A stretch of 64,000 nucleotides of DNA from Cyrtodaria siliqua (Eukaryota; Mollusca; Bivalvia; Adapedonta; Hiatellidae): assembly GCA_037043455.1 (NCBI GenBank), contig JAWPHD010001139.1, positions 242,001 to 306,000 of the forward strand. Direction: 5' to 3'. The notes beneath the pieces are model-generated. The model was not told where the DNA came from, made no database searches, and saw only the letters and a program-made list of their open reading frames with translations. The first letter of the stretch is position 1. Each line of letters begins with the position of its first letter. The translations under genes were made by a program, and so were the position numbers. Below are positions 13,683 to 24,904 of the stretch, in pieces.

Positions 13683-13815
13683 TAGCATGTCCATTTCATC
13701 TGTCCGCCATACTCTAACTTCCGATAACTGGTAGTTAGAGTACATCAGTCATTTTGACAGGACTGGTGTTATTGTCAATTAAATTATTGATAATGTGCAC
13801 CAGTTACTACAAAGA

Positions 13816-13838
13816 AATATCACCGACAATGCTACAAC
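13816..13838 (-). repeat. Isolated MITE terminus
   Basis: 'AAATATCACCGACAATGCTAC' is a diverged copy of the MITE end (minus orientation), about 130 bp outside the large palindrome. Confidence 0.5.
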
Positions 13839-14030
13839 TCACTTTAATGTTCTTCTTTAAGCATCACGCAGAAACTTGAAATCATAATGCACATAACAAG
13901 GTATACCAAAGGCTTACATGTTTAAACATCATTCGTTATACTTTAGAACGTGAACAATTGTAACCCGATTCACATACGACATAAAATGGCAAAGCTTTGA
14001 GTACGAGTTTGCGTTAGACAATATACTTAC

Positions 14031-14201
14031 TTGGACATTTTGTGAGAGAGCACGACGCATGCTCGGTTGATTCACCTACACAATCAAGACCTCGGTGCGC
14101 AGGGGCGGGGTCAGTGCACTTGCGGGTTCTTGTCACGTGACCCATTCCGCATGTGACATCACAGCTGCTCCAGTTGTTCCATTGGGACCACGCGCCATCG
14201 A
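14031..14201 (-). CDS. Exon encoding a thrombospondin type-1 repeat (TSP1)
   Basis: A 171-bp exon (57 codons), phase 1 at both ends. On the minus strand the acceptor is TTTAAG at 14207-14202 and the donor is GTAAGT immediately after 14031. The translation carries the TSP1 hallmarks: 'WSQWNNWSSC' (the Trp ladder), then 'DVTCG' and 'RTRKC', and three further cysteines ending 'CSLTKCP', six Cys in all. TSP1 domains are secreted or extracellular modules in matrix proteins, ADAMTS proteases and guidance receptors. It follows exons at 14717-14851 and 15256-15383 with matching phase, so these belong to one multi-domain extracellular protein, here incomplete. The + strand frame at 14095-14283 is a shadow. 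Confidence 0.85.
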
Positions 14202-14329
14202 CTTAAATATACAGTACTTCGATAATAAGGCACCAAACCGTCCAGCGAAAAATGAAGTTATATACAATCATGTACATAGCTAACGTTAAACGTCTATAAG
14301 AAATATCCGACACTTTGATTTAAATGTGT

Positions 14330-14530
14330 TTGTATGGGAACGCGGTGACCCAGTAGAGCTCATATGTGGAGCCTCAATAGCTTCACTGGATCACTGCGAT
14401 GAGTCCTTAAGCAAGACACTTCACTTAGCCTCGTCCGTCAAATGGAGGAGTAAATCGGGCTGTTTTGTTTATCGGAGTTAACAGGGACGCTCGGTGAATC
14501 GAAGTCTATAATCCGAGCACGATAAAGAAA
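14330..14530 (+). repeat. SINE-like repeat (core and tail)
   Basis: Contains 'TCCTTAAGCAAGACACTTCA', the same tail block as the SINE at 58985 ('CCTGAGCAAGACACTTTA'). A possible tRNA-like head lies just before it, without a clean B box. It lies in the intron between the TSP1 and ShKT exons. Confidence 0.6.
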
Positions 14531-14716
14531 CAGAGTCTTTTTGACAGTAACTGTGGTGTTTCTATGTGTCCTTCTCCTCTCTCTGGCATGTCTGGGTCGA
14601 CTCGAAATAACCTAGTATAATGTGTTTATGGGTCGCTAAATGACAATTCAATGCAATGTGCCAATAAGTTCACGAAATATTATCATTGAATAATGTAATA
14701 AAAGTAAACTATTTAC

Positions 14717-14851
14717 CAATATCGCAGGGCCGGCAGAACTTTTTGCAGACGGCTTTAGCATGCGGTATGTCATTACAGATGTTAAACGCGGTACTGATTG
14801 TAGTACAGTCGAACTTGGAATCATCGTTGCATGGTCTTACCTCATGTATCA
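14717..14851 (-). CDS. Exon encoding a ShKT-type six-cysteine domain
   Basis: A 135-bp exon (45 codons), phase 1 to phase 1. On the minus strand the acceptor is CTGCAG just before 14851 and the donor GTAAAT just after 14717. The translation has six cysteines in ShKT order and spacing: PCNDD..., DC, IC, VC and the terminal 'CKKFCRPC', the compact C-x3-C-x2-C ending diagnostic of this fold. ShKT modules occur widely in secreted animal proteins, including metalloproteases, peroxidases and matrix proteins; nothing here implies a venom toxin. Phase compatibility with both neighbours supports a shared transcript. The acceptor lacks a strong polypyrimidine tract, which lowers certainty about the exact start. 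Confidence 0.8.
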
Positions 14852-15255
14852 CTGCAGTTTAGTGTATGGCAATTCATTTGTGTTATTTTTAAATGTTTAT
14901 TTCATAATAGCTTTAATATACACATTGCATGCACAATAGGCGAATACATATTTAGACACGTGTTATATATAGTGCATCCACGTGCACTGTCCGTTGGTCA
15001 ATGTTATCAGCCTTTCGTCAACCAAGAAATAGGTATGTTGTAAATGTATATGTTAAATGCAGCCGAAGACGAAACGCTTTGGGCGCGCAAGTTTACTTTT
15101 AAAATGACGATATTGTAACTTCAGTTATAACAGTGAGAACGATTTTTAAAATAACAAGGCATAATTGTTGCACCCAAAATATGAAGTAATATTGATCAAT
15201 TGCCTGCTAAGGTCGGAAATATCACTTTAATCACACAGCATTCCACATAACTGAC

Positions 15256-15383
15256 CTTGTGTGCCCGAGGAACACAGCTTCTTGTTGCACCCGTCAAGAG
15301 CACAGAACTGTGAACAGTCAGTTTGTAAAATAAACGTCCGACAATTGACACGGGAGAGACTGTGGTCACTGCTTGCGACAATG
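15256..15383 (-). CDS. Exon encoding a Cys-rich extracellular segment
   Basis: A 128-bp exon with acceptor ATATCAG before 15383, preceded by a T-rich stretch, and donor GTCAGT after 15256. In the frame that leaves phase 1, as the ShKT exon needs, the product is Cys-rich ('VNCRTF', 'TDCSQFC', 'DGCNKKLC'). A second open frame (15196-15381) is not phase-compatible and lacks the cysteine pattern, so I prefer the first. The domain is not recognised; it may be part of another small disulphide module. It is the most 5' exon of this gene that I can see; the upstream side is occupied by a Penelope-like element. Confidence 0.65.
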
Positions 15384-15539
15384 CTGATATAAAAAAAACG
15401 TAATAATACTGTACAATGACCGAGTGTATAAATTAATAAATGATGCTTTGAAGCTCTTTAATAGCTTATGTCATATCGGGTAGGAGTAACACATATGGGG
15501 ATGAGCAAACATTACTAGATGATGACTAGAAATACATAT

Positions 15540-15950
15540 CATGTTCTTGGTCCCAATTCAATTCAAAATAAGTATAAAAGTAGAACAGGAAATGCAGCGT
15601 TCACGGAACACAGTAAACCCCAAAACACGCAAAAAGACAAACATTAATGGCAATGTTAATAAGGAATAAAGGCATATGACGCAAAAAGGGTTTACAATAG
15701 GGCTACCGCCTTGGAACGGTCAGTGGCAAAAAAGGCCGCTGGGTGTGTAAAACCGGTTCTAGGGTGCACCAAACCTCACATTTACACTACTGTCATAAAA
15801 CGTGACAGTGTCAATAAAGACATCCCCGCCATGAACTTTTCTTTAACCAACAAGGCAGCATTAATAGGCAATATAAGTAAAACACAAAGATGCTTGTGTA
15901 TATATAAATATAAAAAAACAATAGCCTAAAAAGCCACAAAGAAGGTACTC
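15540..15950 (-). mobile_element. 3' tail of Penelope-like element
   Basis: On the minus strand this contains the block running from 'TTTGGTGCACCCTAGAACCG' to 'CAAGGCGGTAGCCCTA' and a downstream 'TTTGGGGTTTACTGTG'. The same blocks, same order and orientation, recur at 21440-21680 inside the 42-bp minisatellite, showing a mobile repeat end. The small + strand frame at 15711-15929 lies in it and is not a gene. Confidence 0.6.
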
Positions 15951-15999
15951 AATGACTTGACAGAAGCCAGAGCAACAAGAGAGGGCACGACAAGACAAA

Positions 16000-17060
16000 C
16001 ATCAAACGTCACCGTCCTTTTGGGCTTTAGGTAGACGTCATCATAGGGTCCACAGCCTGTCCGGTCATCGCTCAATTAAAAAGGAAAGCATAGTGGCGAA
16101 CTGTTATGGGTCCACCACCAAGCATGCAGTGCGTTGCAAAATGATAGGGTCATAACCTCTTTTGATAAACCTGTTAACACGTTTAACAAAGATATTATGA
16201 ACGTGATCATGACCAAGGATCTTACGAAGTTTGTAAATCACATTACCATAGAAGTCAGATGTGATAGTCCTTGTCACAGAAGAGTTCTTAAATTACTTTT
16301 ATTTGTCATCAGATACCGAGAGGTGTCATAAAAGGCTTCAATAACATATACCTGGGTATCTGGTGAAAGACTCAACATAAAATCTCTTTCATAGCAATAT
16401 AAAAACAAATCTGCGGCAATGGGTGCACAGTTCTTACCCATAGGGATACCAACAATTTGTTTATAAACGGTAGTTCCATACCTGACGAAAATATTATCTA
16501 ATAGAAAAATAAGTGATTCACAAACTTGGCAAGTCCACATAGTGTAATTGTATTGTCCAAACTGCTGTTAGTAAAACACGCTTTAATATTGCTACAAAAA
16601 TGTAGTATTTTCCCTAGTAAGAGTTGTTGAATGAGAGCAATAAGCTTGTCTTTTATAAGGTTGTGTTAATTAATCCCAGAGTTTTCATAAGCTTTAGCAC
16701 AATATTCTTTAACGTTATCTTTGACGGCAGTAAGACAATCTGTTAACAGTTTGGAGATATTTGTAGTGTTTCAAGAACTACAATTGAAAATAAAACGTCG
16801 GGCGTTATATGGTTGTTTGTGTAATTTGGGAATCCAGTACATAAGTCTGTTTTGCTTTTCGTCTATTCCAGCCTTTATAATCTTTCACTGAGTGATATGA
16901 ATAGAAACAACATTATCTTCAGTAGATTGTACTGGAGTATACGAATTAGTACTCACGAGTTCCTGAGATAAAATCATGTTATTTAGTCTCCAGTTTTCAT
17001 TTGGGAAATACAACAACGTGTAAGGCATTTCTTGGAGCCATATTCCATTGGGTCCTTCCG
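16000..17060 (-). pseudogene. Penelope-like element reverse transcriptase (decayed)
   Basis: The clearest part is the frame 16540-16274, with 'KQIVGIPMGKNCAPIAADLF' and 'CYERDFM', the RT block around motif B of Penelope-like elements. Upstream on the same strand (17060-16540), in shifting frames, are 'MYWIPKLHK', 'KLLTDCLTAVKD' and 'NIKACFT'. Downstream (16270-16020) are 'YKLRKILGHDHVHNIF' and 'RGYDPIILQRTACLVVDP', typical of the RT C-terminal region. The catalytic DD region near 16320 is replaced by 'RYLMTNK', so the motif C aspartates are missing, and several frameshifts and stops are present. No GIY-YIG endonuclease was found. The family assignment rests on motif resemblance. Confidence 0.75.
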
Positions 17061-17750
17061 TTAGTAAAATCTATTTACTGAGCACTAGAATATGACTAAA
17101 TACGAGGATAGTCCTAAATTGTTCCGAACTATGCAGTCCGTTCCTGCACGGTAACGCAATCCCTACTCAGATTACACATTTTTGTGTATAGGCCTCTTTG
17201 TGTACAGGCTGTGATATATGCTTGTATATTCACCTGCTCATGTTGAGATCAAATATGTTAAGGCCGAGTAATGGAAACCATACATATGTAATAGTACGCA
17301 TTTGGTGTTCAAATGCTAGCGAGATAGATCCCAACGCGGACTGAAGTTAAAACCGAGGTCCCACATGTTCATATAAAGTCTACTACTTCAAACCATTTAT
17401 TTTTTAAATTGATACTTTAACATTATTTTTGACAATACAATAACTAGGCCTTGCTCTATGCAATGCAGTAGCATAAGTTTATATATGCCATGTTCTGTGT
17501 AATGTCGCCTTAACTTTAAAAACATGACAAGTAGTTGGAATCCCGCGCACCTGAAACTTTTTAAGAAGCATATTAGAAAGAAGTAATCAAGGATGTAACA
17601 AGTACGAACACTAGATAAATATTATTAAGTTTTTATTTTTCTCTTAGACTAAGTAAGTTAACATATAAAATGGGTGCAAGATTTAAAATATCAGACATCA
17701 CTGTATGACAAAATTGCAAACTAAAGTCAATTATAATTATACAGCCGTGA
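17060..17750. other. Unannotated AT-rich DNA
   Basis: No supported frame or repeat. Ends at the first unit of the 95-bp satellite. Confidence 0.4.
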
Positions 17751-17754
17751 GAAC

Positions 17755-19385
17755 AGTTTAGATAAGGCGTCATGTCAATGGCACAGAAGTCAAAGCGTTG
17801 TTTGTAGGCGACTTCAGCATTGATTATATTATATATAAGGATTATACGTTAGTGTGGTAAGGCGGCATGACAGCGGCACATAAGTAAAATCGTTGTTTGT
17901 AGGCGACTTCAGCATTGATTATATTATATATAAGGATTATACGTTAGTGTGGTAAGGCGGCATGACAGCGGCACATAAGTAAAATCGTTGTTTGTAGGCG
18001 ACTTCAGCATTGATTATATTCTATATAAAGATTATACGTTAGTGTAATAAGGCGGCATGACAGCGGCACAGAAGTAAAATCGTTGTTTGTAGGCGACTTC
18101 GGCATTGATTATAGTCTACATTAGGAGTATGCTTTAAAATGTGATAATGCAGCATGACAGTGGCACAGAAGTCAAAGCGTTGTTTGTAGGCGACTTCAGC
18201 ATTGATTATATTTTATATAAGGATTATACGTTAGTGTGATAATGCAGCATGACAGAGGCACAGAAGTCAAAGCGTTGTTTGTGGGCGACTTCAGCATTAA
18301 TTATATTTTTTATAAGGATTATACGTTAGTGTGATAATGCAGCATGACAGTGGCACAGAAGTCAAAGCGTTGTTTGTGGGCGACTTCAGCATTAATTATA
18401 TTTTATATAAGGATTATACGTTAGTGTGATAATGCAGCATGACAGTGGCACAGAAGTCAAAGCGTTGTTTGTGGGCGACTTCAGCATTAATTATATTTTA
18501 TATAAGGATTATACGTTAGTGTGATAATGCAGCATGACAGTGGCACAGAAGTCAAAGCGTTGTTTGTGGGCGACTTCAGCATTAATTATATTTTATATAA
18601 GGATTATACGTTAGTGTGATAATGCAGCATGACAGTGGCACAGAAGTCAAAGCGTTGTTTGTGGGCGACTTCAGCATTAATTATATTTTATATAAGGATT
18701 ATACGTTAGTGTGATAATGCAGCATGACAGTGGCACAGAAGTCAAAGCGTTGTTTGTAGGCGACTTCAGCATTAATTATATTTTATATAAGGATTATACG
18801 TTAGTGTGATAATGCAGCATGACAGTGGCACCGAAGTCAAAGCGTTGTTTGTGGGCGACTTCAGCATTAATTATATTTTATATAAGGATTATACGTTAGT
18901 GTGATAATGCAGCATGACAGTGGCACAGAAGTCAAAGCGTTGTTTGTAGGCGACTTCAGCATTAATTATATTTTATATAAGGATTATACGTTAGTGTGAT
19001 AATGCAGCATGACAGTGGCACCGAAGTCAAAGTGTTGTTTGTGGGCGACTTCAGCATTAATTATATTTTATATAAGGATTATACGTTAGTGTGATAATGC
19101 AGCATGACAGTGGCACAGAAGTCAAAGCGTTGTTTGTAGGCGACTTCAGCATTAATTATATTTTATATAAGGATTATACGTTAGTGTGATAATGCAGCAT
19201 GACAGTGGCACCGAAGTCAAAGCGTTGTTTGTAGGCGACTTCAGCATTAATTATATTTTATATAAGGATTATACGTTAGTGTGATAATGCAGCATGACAG
19301 TGGCACAGAAGTCAAAGCGTTGTTTGTAGGCGACTTCAGCATTAATTATATTTTATATAAGGATTATACGTTAGTGTTATAAGGC
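17755..19385 (+). repeat. 95-bp satellite array (~17 units)
   Basis: The unit runs from 'CAGCATGACAGTGGCACAGA' through 'CGTTGTTTGTAGGCGACTTC' and 'AGGATTATACGTTAGTGTGA', with exact 95-bp spacing through most of the array. The first units (about 17755-18170) are diverged ('GGCGGCATGACAGCGG'). The later ones are nearly identical, and from about 18740 to 19200 they alternate between two variants (CAGAAG with TGTAGG versus CCGAAG with TGTGGG), a 190-bp dimer. No coding frame is open through it. Confidence 0.95.
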
Positions 19386-19389
19386 GGCA

Positions 19390-19985
19390 GATCAGCAAAT
19401 ATTGAATATGCAAGAGTTCTATAGAAGTATACGACGTAGAAAAGGTCACCTTGTATATGGCAATGTTTAGCGTCTCCAATTATTCCTTCGCGTTGTGTAC
19501 TTTAAAAATATCGAATCTGCCATTTTAATTACATTGTTTAATAAGCGTATTGAAAACATGGCTTCAAACAGTCTGATACTCCTGATCCCGACTGAGACTG
19601 ATCTACTCGCTGATTCACTCTGGTCTCTGTTACCCTAATATTTATACAAAATCCGTGACGTTTCTGGATTTCTGTACAATATGTACTCTACAGAAACCGT
19701 TGTTTAGTTCTAAGGCACAACCTACCTATTGTTTGGGGTGTATGTTTTAGCCAAAGTGTTTTGGTATGAACATGTTCACTTTTGACAATACTTTCATACT
19801 TTCCATATCATTAGGACTGGAATTTTTAGTAGTGAAAAATGCCTTAGTTGTGAAAATCGGCTGATAAATAAATATTCTTTGACCAAAATACTATTATTGA
19901 TAGGGTTAAAACAAGTCTCAAATAACTTTAGTTAGATTTAACGTCTTGTGATAAAGCTTTCCCAGGTCTTTATTTAGATTTATCC
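19390..19985. other. Unannotated DNA between two satellites
   Basis: Unique-looking AT-rich DNA; no frame supported. Confidence 0.4.
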
Positions 19986-19989
19986 GATA

Positions 19990-22555
19990 AATTAAAACTA
20001 TGTATGGATTGCGGACAGGGCAACCATGGAGACACATCCCACCTAGGGCGCTACTAGATACTGGTAGGCAATCCCAGAGAAACATCTTACCTAGGGCACT
20101 ACTAGATAGACAACACCAGAGACGCATCCCACCAAGGGTACTACTAGCTAGGCAATCACAGAGACGTATCCCACCTAGGGTATTTTAGAGACAGGTCGCA
20201 CCTAGGACACTACTAGATAGACAACCCCAGAGACACATCCCAACGAGGGTACTACTAGTTAGGCAATCCCAGAGACGTATCCCACCTAGGGTACTAGTAT
20301 CCTAGAGACATATCGCAACTAGGACACTACTAGATAGACAACCCCAGAGGCACATCCCACCTAGGGCACTACTAGATAGACAACCCCAGAGACACATCCC
20401 ACCTAGGGCACTACCAGATAGAAACCACCAGAGACACATTCCACCTAGGATAATACTAGATAGACAACCCCAGAGACACATCGCACCTAGGGCACTACTA
20501 GATAGACAACCCTAGAGACACATCCCACATAGGACACTACTAGATAAATAACACCAGAGACACATCCCAACGAGGGTACTACTAGTTAGGCAATCCCAGA
20601 GACGTATCCCACCTAGGGTACTAGTATCCTAGAGACATATCGCACCTAGGGCACTACTAGATAGACAACCCCAGAGACACATCCCACCTAGGGCACTACT
20701 AGATAGACAACACCAGAGACATATCGCATCTAGGACACTAGTAGATAGACAACCCCAGAGACACATCCCACCTAGGGCACTACTAGATAGACAACACCAG
20801 AGACACATCCCACCTAGGGCACTAGTATCTTAGAGACATATCGCACCTAGGACACTACTAGATAGACAACACCAGAGACACATCGCACCTAGGGCACTAC
20901 TAGATAGACAATCCTAGAGACACATCCCACATAGGACACTACTAGATAGACAACCCCAGAGACACATCCCACCTAGGGCACTAGTAGATAGACAACACCA
21001 GAGACACATCCCACCTAGGGCACTACTAGATAGACAACACCAGAGACGCATCCTACCAAGGGCACTACTAGCTAGGCAATCTTAGAGACATATCTCATGT
21101 AGGACACTACTAGATAGACAACCCCACAGACACATCGCATCTAGGGCACTACTATATAGACAATCCCAGAGACACATCCCACTTAAGACACTATTAGACT
21201 GACAACCTCAGAGACACATCTCACCAAGGGTATTCCTAGCTAGGCAATCCCAAAGACGTATCCCAACTAAGGCATTACTAGACAGACAACCACAGAGACC
21301 CTTCCACCAGGGGTACTACTAGATAGACAACCCTAGAGACACATCGCACCTAGGGCCCTACTAGATAGACAACACCAGAGACACATCCCACCTAGGGTAT
21401 TACTAGATAGACAACACCAGAGACACATCCCAACTAGGGCACTACTAGCATTCAAGGAGGACAGTAAACCACAAAACACAGAAACAAACACGAAAATAGA
21501 CGAACAAGAAAGCAAAAGTAACAATAAATGCAATCGATATCACAACAAACACAAAAGGGTTGACAATAGGGCTACCACCTTGGAACGGTCAGTGGCAAAG
21601 TACGCCACTGGGGGGTTTAAACCGGTTCTAGGGTGCACCAAACCTCACACTTACCCTACTGTCATCCCACACCAGAGACACATCCCAGCTAGGATACTAC
21701 TAACTAGACAACCCCAGAGACCCATCCCAACTAGGGCACTACTAGATAGACAACATCAGAGACGTAACCCGCCTAGGGCATTACTAGATAGACAGTCCAG
21801 AGACACATCTCACATAGGGCACTACTAGCTAGACAAAAACAGAGACACATCCCACCTTGGGCACTACTAGATAGACAACACCAGTGACACATCTCACCTT
21901 GGGCACTACTAAATAGACAACACCAGAGACACATCCCACAAAGGGTACTATTAGCTAAGCAATCCCAGAGACGTATCCCACCTAGGGTTTTACTAGCTAG
22001 ACAACCCCAGAGACCCATCCCACCTAAGGCACCACTAGACAGACACAAACAACCGCAGAGACCCATTCCACCTAGGGCATTACTAGACAGACACAGACAA
22101 CCACAGAGACTCATGCCACCTTGGGCATTACTAGACAGACACAGACAATCACAGAGACCCATCCCACCTTGGGCACTACAAGGCAGACACAGACAACCAC
22201 AGAGACACATCCCACCTAGGGCACTACTAGACAGACAATCTCAGAGACACATCCCACCACTGGTACTACTAGCTAGGCAACCTCAGATATGTATCCCACC
22301 TAAGGCACTACTAGACAGACACAGACAACGACAGAGACCCATCCCAATTAAGGCACTACTAGACAGACACAGACAACCACAGAGACCCATCCCACCTAAG
22401 GCACTACTAGACCGACAATATCAGAGACACATCCCAACAAGGGTACTAACTAGCTTGGCAACCCCAGAGACGTACCCCACCTAAGGCACTACTAGACAGA
22501 CAACCATAGAGACACATCCCACTTAGTGAATTACTAGATAGGCAACCCCAGAGAC
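19990..22555. repeat. 42-bp minisatellite (about 55 units), interrupted by a PLE-type tail
   Basis: The unit contains 'AGACAACCCCAGAGACACAT', 'CCCACCTAGGGCACTACTAG' and AT, 42 bp in all; some units of about 48 bp add a second 'AGACAC' block (22030-22400). Because 42 is a multiple of three, long frames open on both strands (20000-20188, 21773-22210, 22113-22484) encoding 14-residue repeats such as 'RQPQRHIPPRALLD'. They are open on both strands and drift freely, so I do not call them proteins. Confidence 0.95.
21440..21680 (-). mobile_element. Second copy of the Penelope-like 3' tail inside the minisatellite
   Basis: Shares 'GGGCTACCACCTTGGAACGG', 'TTCTAGGGTGCACCAAACCT' and 'AGTAAACCACAAAACAC' (plus-strand reading) with 15590-15800. 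It sits inside the 42-bp array with array units directly on both sides, suggesting that the minisatellite and the element tail are physically associated, for example amplified as part of the element. Confidence 0.65.
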
Positions 22556-22559
22556 ACAA

Positions 22560-23380
22560 TACTTTTTATTGTTTGATTTTCTAGATGTTAAAGATTCCTC
22601 GTGCAAAATGATTCCTCGTCTAAAACACATTATAACTAAAAGAAGTAGCAAATATTTTGTAACTGTATAGCGTCATTTGTTAACCTTTGGGACAAGGAGA
22701 CTTGTGTACCAACATAAAATAGTATTGATTCGAACAACAAAAGCTGACTAAAACTTATCGAAAATCTAGAATCTTGCGTTTTTAAATGTACCGTGTGTAT
22801 ATTATTTGAACCGACTGAAACACTAAAATTCGTTTTCAACTGGTGTCAACTTTGGGCAACGAACGTACGGGCATGTTCGTCATTCGCATCAAATAGGGAA
22901 CTGGGGCTAAGTTTCCGGTTCCTAATATGCACCTAATATTACGAACAGACCATTTGGTTTATAATATGATATTCTGATGGGAAACATCTTATGTAAATAT
23001 TAAACGAATTGTAACGCTCAAACTTGTTTTCTAGTTGTTGATTTTAAGAAATACCGGGAAATTGGGATATTGCTTAATATTCCATTTTACAATAAACACA
23101 GCTTGAACTTATGAAACTTCCTATTGTTTAAAGTCTGATGAAGTGATTTGATATTGCCGGTGGTAACATTTAAACATGATATTGTCACCGATCGGTCCAA
23201 AAATGCAGCAATTTAAAATAAAGTCGAAACAATAAATTACATCTCGAGATTTGCATCCTAGTTCGTATGTTGTTTGTTCACGGACGCCTGATGTTTGGGT
23301 AAAGCATTGCTGAAAATAGAAAAATGAACACTTAATGTATGAACTACTATATCGATGAAATGGAATCCCTTATTCATATA
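22560..23380. other. Unannotated AT-rich DNA
   Basis: The small frame at 22636-22839 (minus) has no recognisable feature; nothing else is supported. Confidence 0.4.
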
Positions 23381-23385
23381 TAGAG

Positions 23386-23542
23386 GATCTTAAACGAGTT
23401 CCCATTTCATATAAGATTTATGAAACGAGTTATGAATTATTTTAATTTCAACGAGCCTTTTGGCAAGTTAAAATTAAAAATAATTCATAACGAGTTTCAT
23501 AAATATTATATGGAATGGGAACGAGTTTAAGATCCTTTTTAT
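23386..23542. mobile_element. 157-bp palindrome (foldback/MITE-like)
   Basis: 'GGATCTTAAACGAGTTCCCA' at the left pairs with 'GGGAACGAGTTTAAGATCC' at the right. The complementarity runs through 'TTTATGAAACGAGTTATGAA' and 'TTCATAACGAGTTTCATAAA' to a small loop around 'GAGCCTTTTGGC'. Arms are about 70 bp with few mismatches. Downstream to about 23700 lies 'GACGTCGTAACGTCGCG'-type sequence that may belong to the same element. Confidence 0.8.
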
Positions 23543-23699
23543 CACATAACATTGCAATCAAATTAGTAAAAATTAATTCAGATGGACATAGAACCGCCAC
23601 GACGTCAGACACACTTTAGCGCCAAAACGTCATAAAATATGTGACGTCGTAACGTCGCGTCTCACACATAACGTTGCGTATAAAAGAGTTCGTGTTTTA

Positions 23700-24854
23700 C
23701 CTCTTTAAAAAACAGCAGTTTACGCCACCTTATTAACAAACCAACAACAATGTTTTGTATAACGTGCATTATTTTTATAAGCTGTCACAAATAATAAGTT
23801 TATGACTCAGATCTGGGTGAATTTGTAATAAATAAAATAGTTTCAGGTAATAAACTGGCGTAGTGTTACAGGTTTAACTCAACCAATCAAAATCGTTCCC
23901 GGTTGTATTACACGTGTGTCATACAATAGAATACTAAATGGGTGTTCGACACTGCTAACAGGGGACGTTATGTGATAAAACTATGTTTTATACAATTATT
24001 CCAAGAACTAAATATATTAAATAATAAAAACATCAGGTTATGCATTGTATTGATTTTGGCAAGAACTTGGACGTTAATGTACGCCAAAATAATTGTTTGC
24101 TTTTTGTGTAGCGAATATGTAAGTTCAATGTCGGTTATTCGTATCATCTCTTTAAGAAAAGGATACATAATGGCGTGTGTTCTTTTTATATTGTATGTAA
24201 GCTTTATTCGTGTCGGGGACTTCAGTTAAATCCAGGAAATAAATCTTTATTATTTATACATATGTATATGCATGGCCTTATGTTCAGTGAGTATATACCT
24301 TTTTTTTTGCTAATATTTATAGTGGAGGTGGAGGGGTGCTTGCTGATGGGATGGGATGATTTCGTTTAAATACACACTGTCCTAACTCATGAAATTAAAC
24401 TGTTTTAACTTTACGGCTATTTAACAACTAATGGTAGCCTAAGTGGAAGCGCATCTGACTTAAGGGAAAATAATTTTCCCCATTTTGTGTTATCCTTGGT
24501 TGTGATGTGCAAAGCATGGTTTACATCTCATGCATTTTATCTTTATTTTATGCATTGCGTTGTGTTTTAACCGTGTATGTACATCTGTATTTTTGCCGAA
24601 ATAAATATATCTATCTATCCCTACCTTGGAATGGCATTAGCGTTGACCAAATATTTGGCAAAAGACAAATTAAATGTGGAACAAGATAGATGTTTGCGTC
24701 TTCATTCAGCAATACGAGTTTTCTCCTTGGTAACCTTTTTGGAATACATATATTGTAAACCAAGAAAAGATACATACGATATATACACGCGCCTCATATA
24801 CCCCACTGTTCGTCTGATGAAGAAGTCATCACGTAATCAAAATGGTATAGTAGG

Positions 24855-24855
<1 letters not shown>
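23700..24855. other. Unannotated DNA, no supported gene
   Basis: Several overlapping short frames (23942-24229, 24175-24369, 24577-24903) encode hydrophobic low-complexity peptides expected from AT-rich DNA, and one ends in the CT microsatellite. None has an exon or domain signature. Confidence 0.4.

Positions 24856-24858
<3 letters not shown>

Positions 24859-24900
<42 letters not shown>
24859..24900. repeat. (CT)n microsatellite
   Basis: About 20 CT units. It marks the outer end of the left arm of the long inverted repeat; the right arm ends with the complementary (GA)n at 40536-40590. Confidence 0.95.

Positions 24901-24904
<4 letters not shown>

Noticed and set aside
13860..13935. Possible terminal exon after the TSP1 exon
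   Set aside because: A phase-compatible frame ending in TAA can be drawn after a weak AG near 13919, but there is no polypyrimidine tract, domain or length support.
14717..14851. Venom or toxin gene from the ShK-type cysteine pattern
   Set aside because: ShKT modules are common in ordinary secreted proteins, and this one is an internal symmetric exon next to a TSP1 exon, not a stand-alone peptide precursor.
21773..22484. Long frames on both strands encoding 14-residue repeats
   Set aside because: The 42-bp period automatically keeps frames open; both strands are open at once, unit variants change residues freely and there is no signal peptide or start context.
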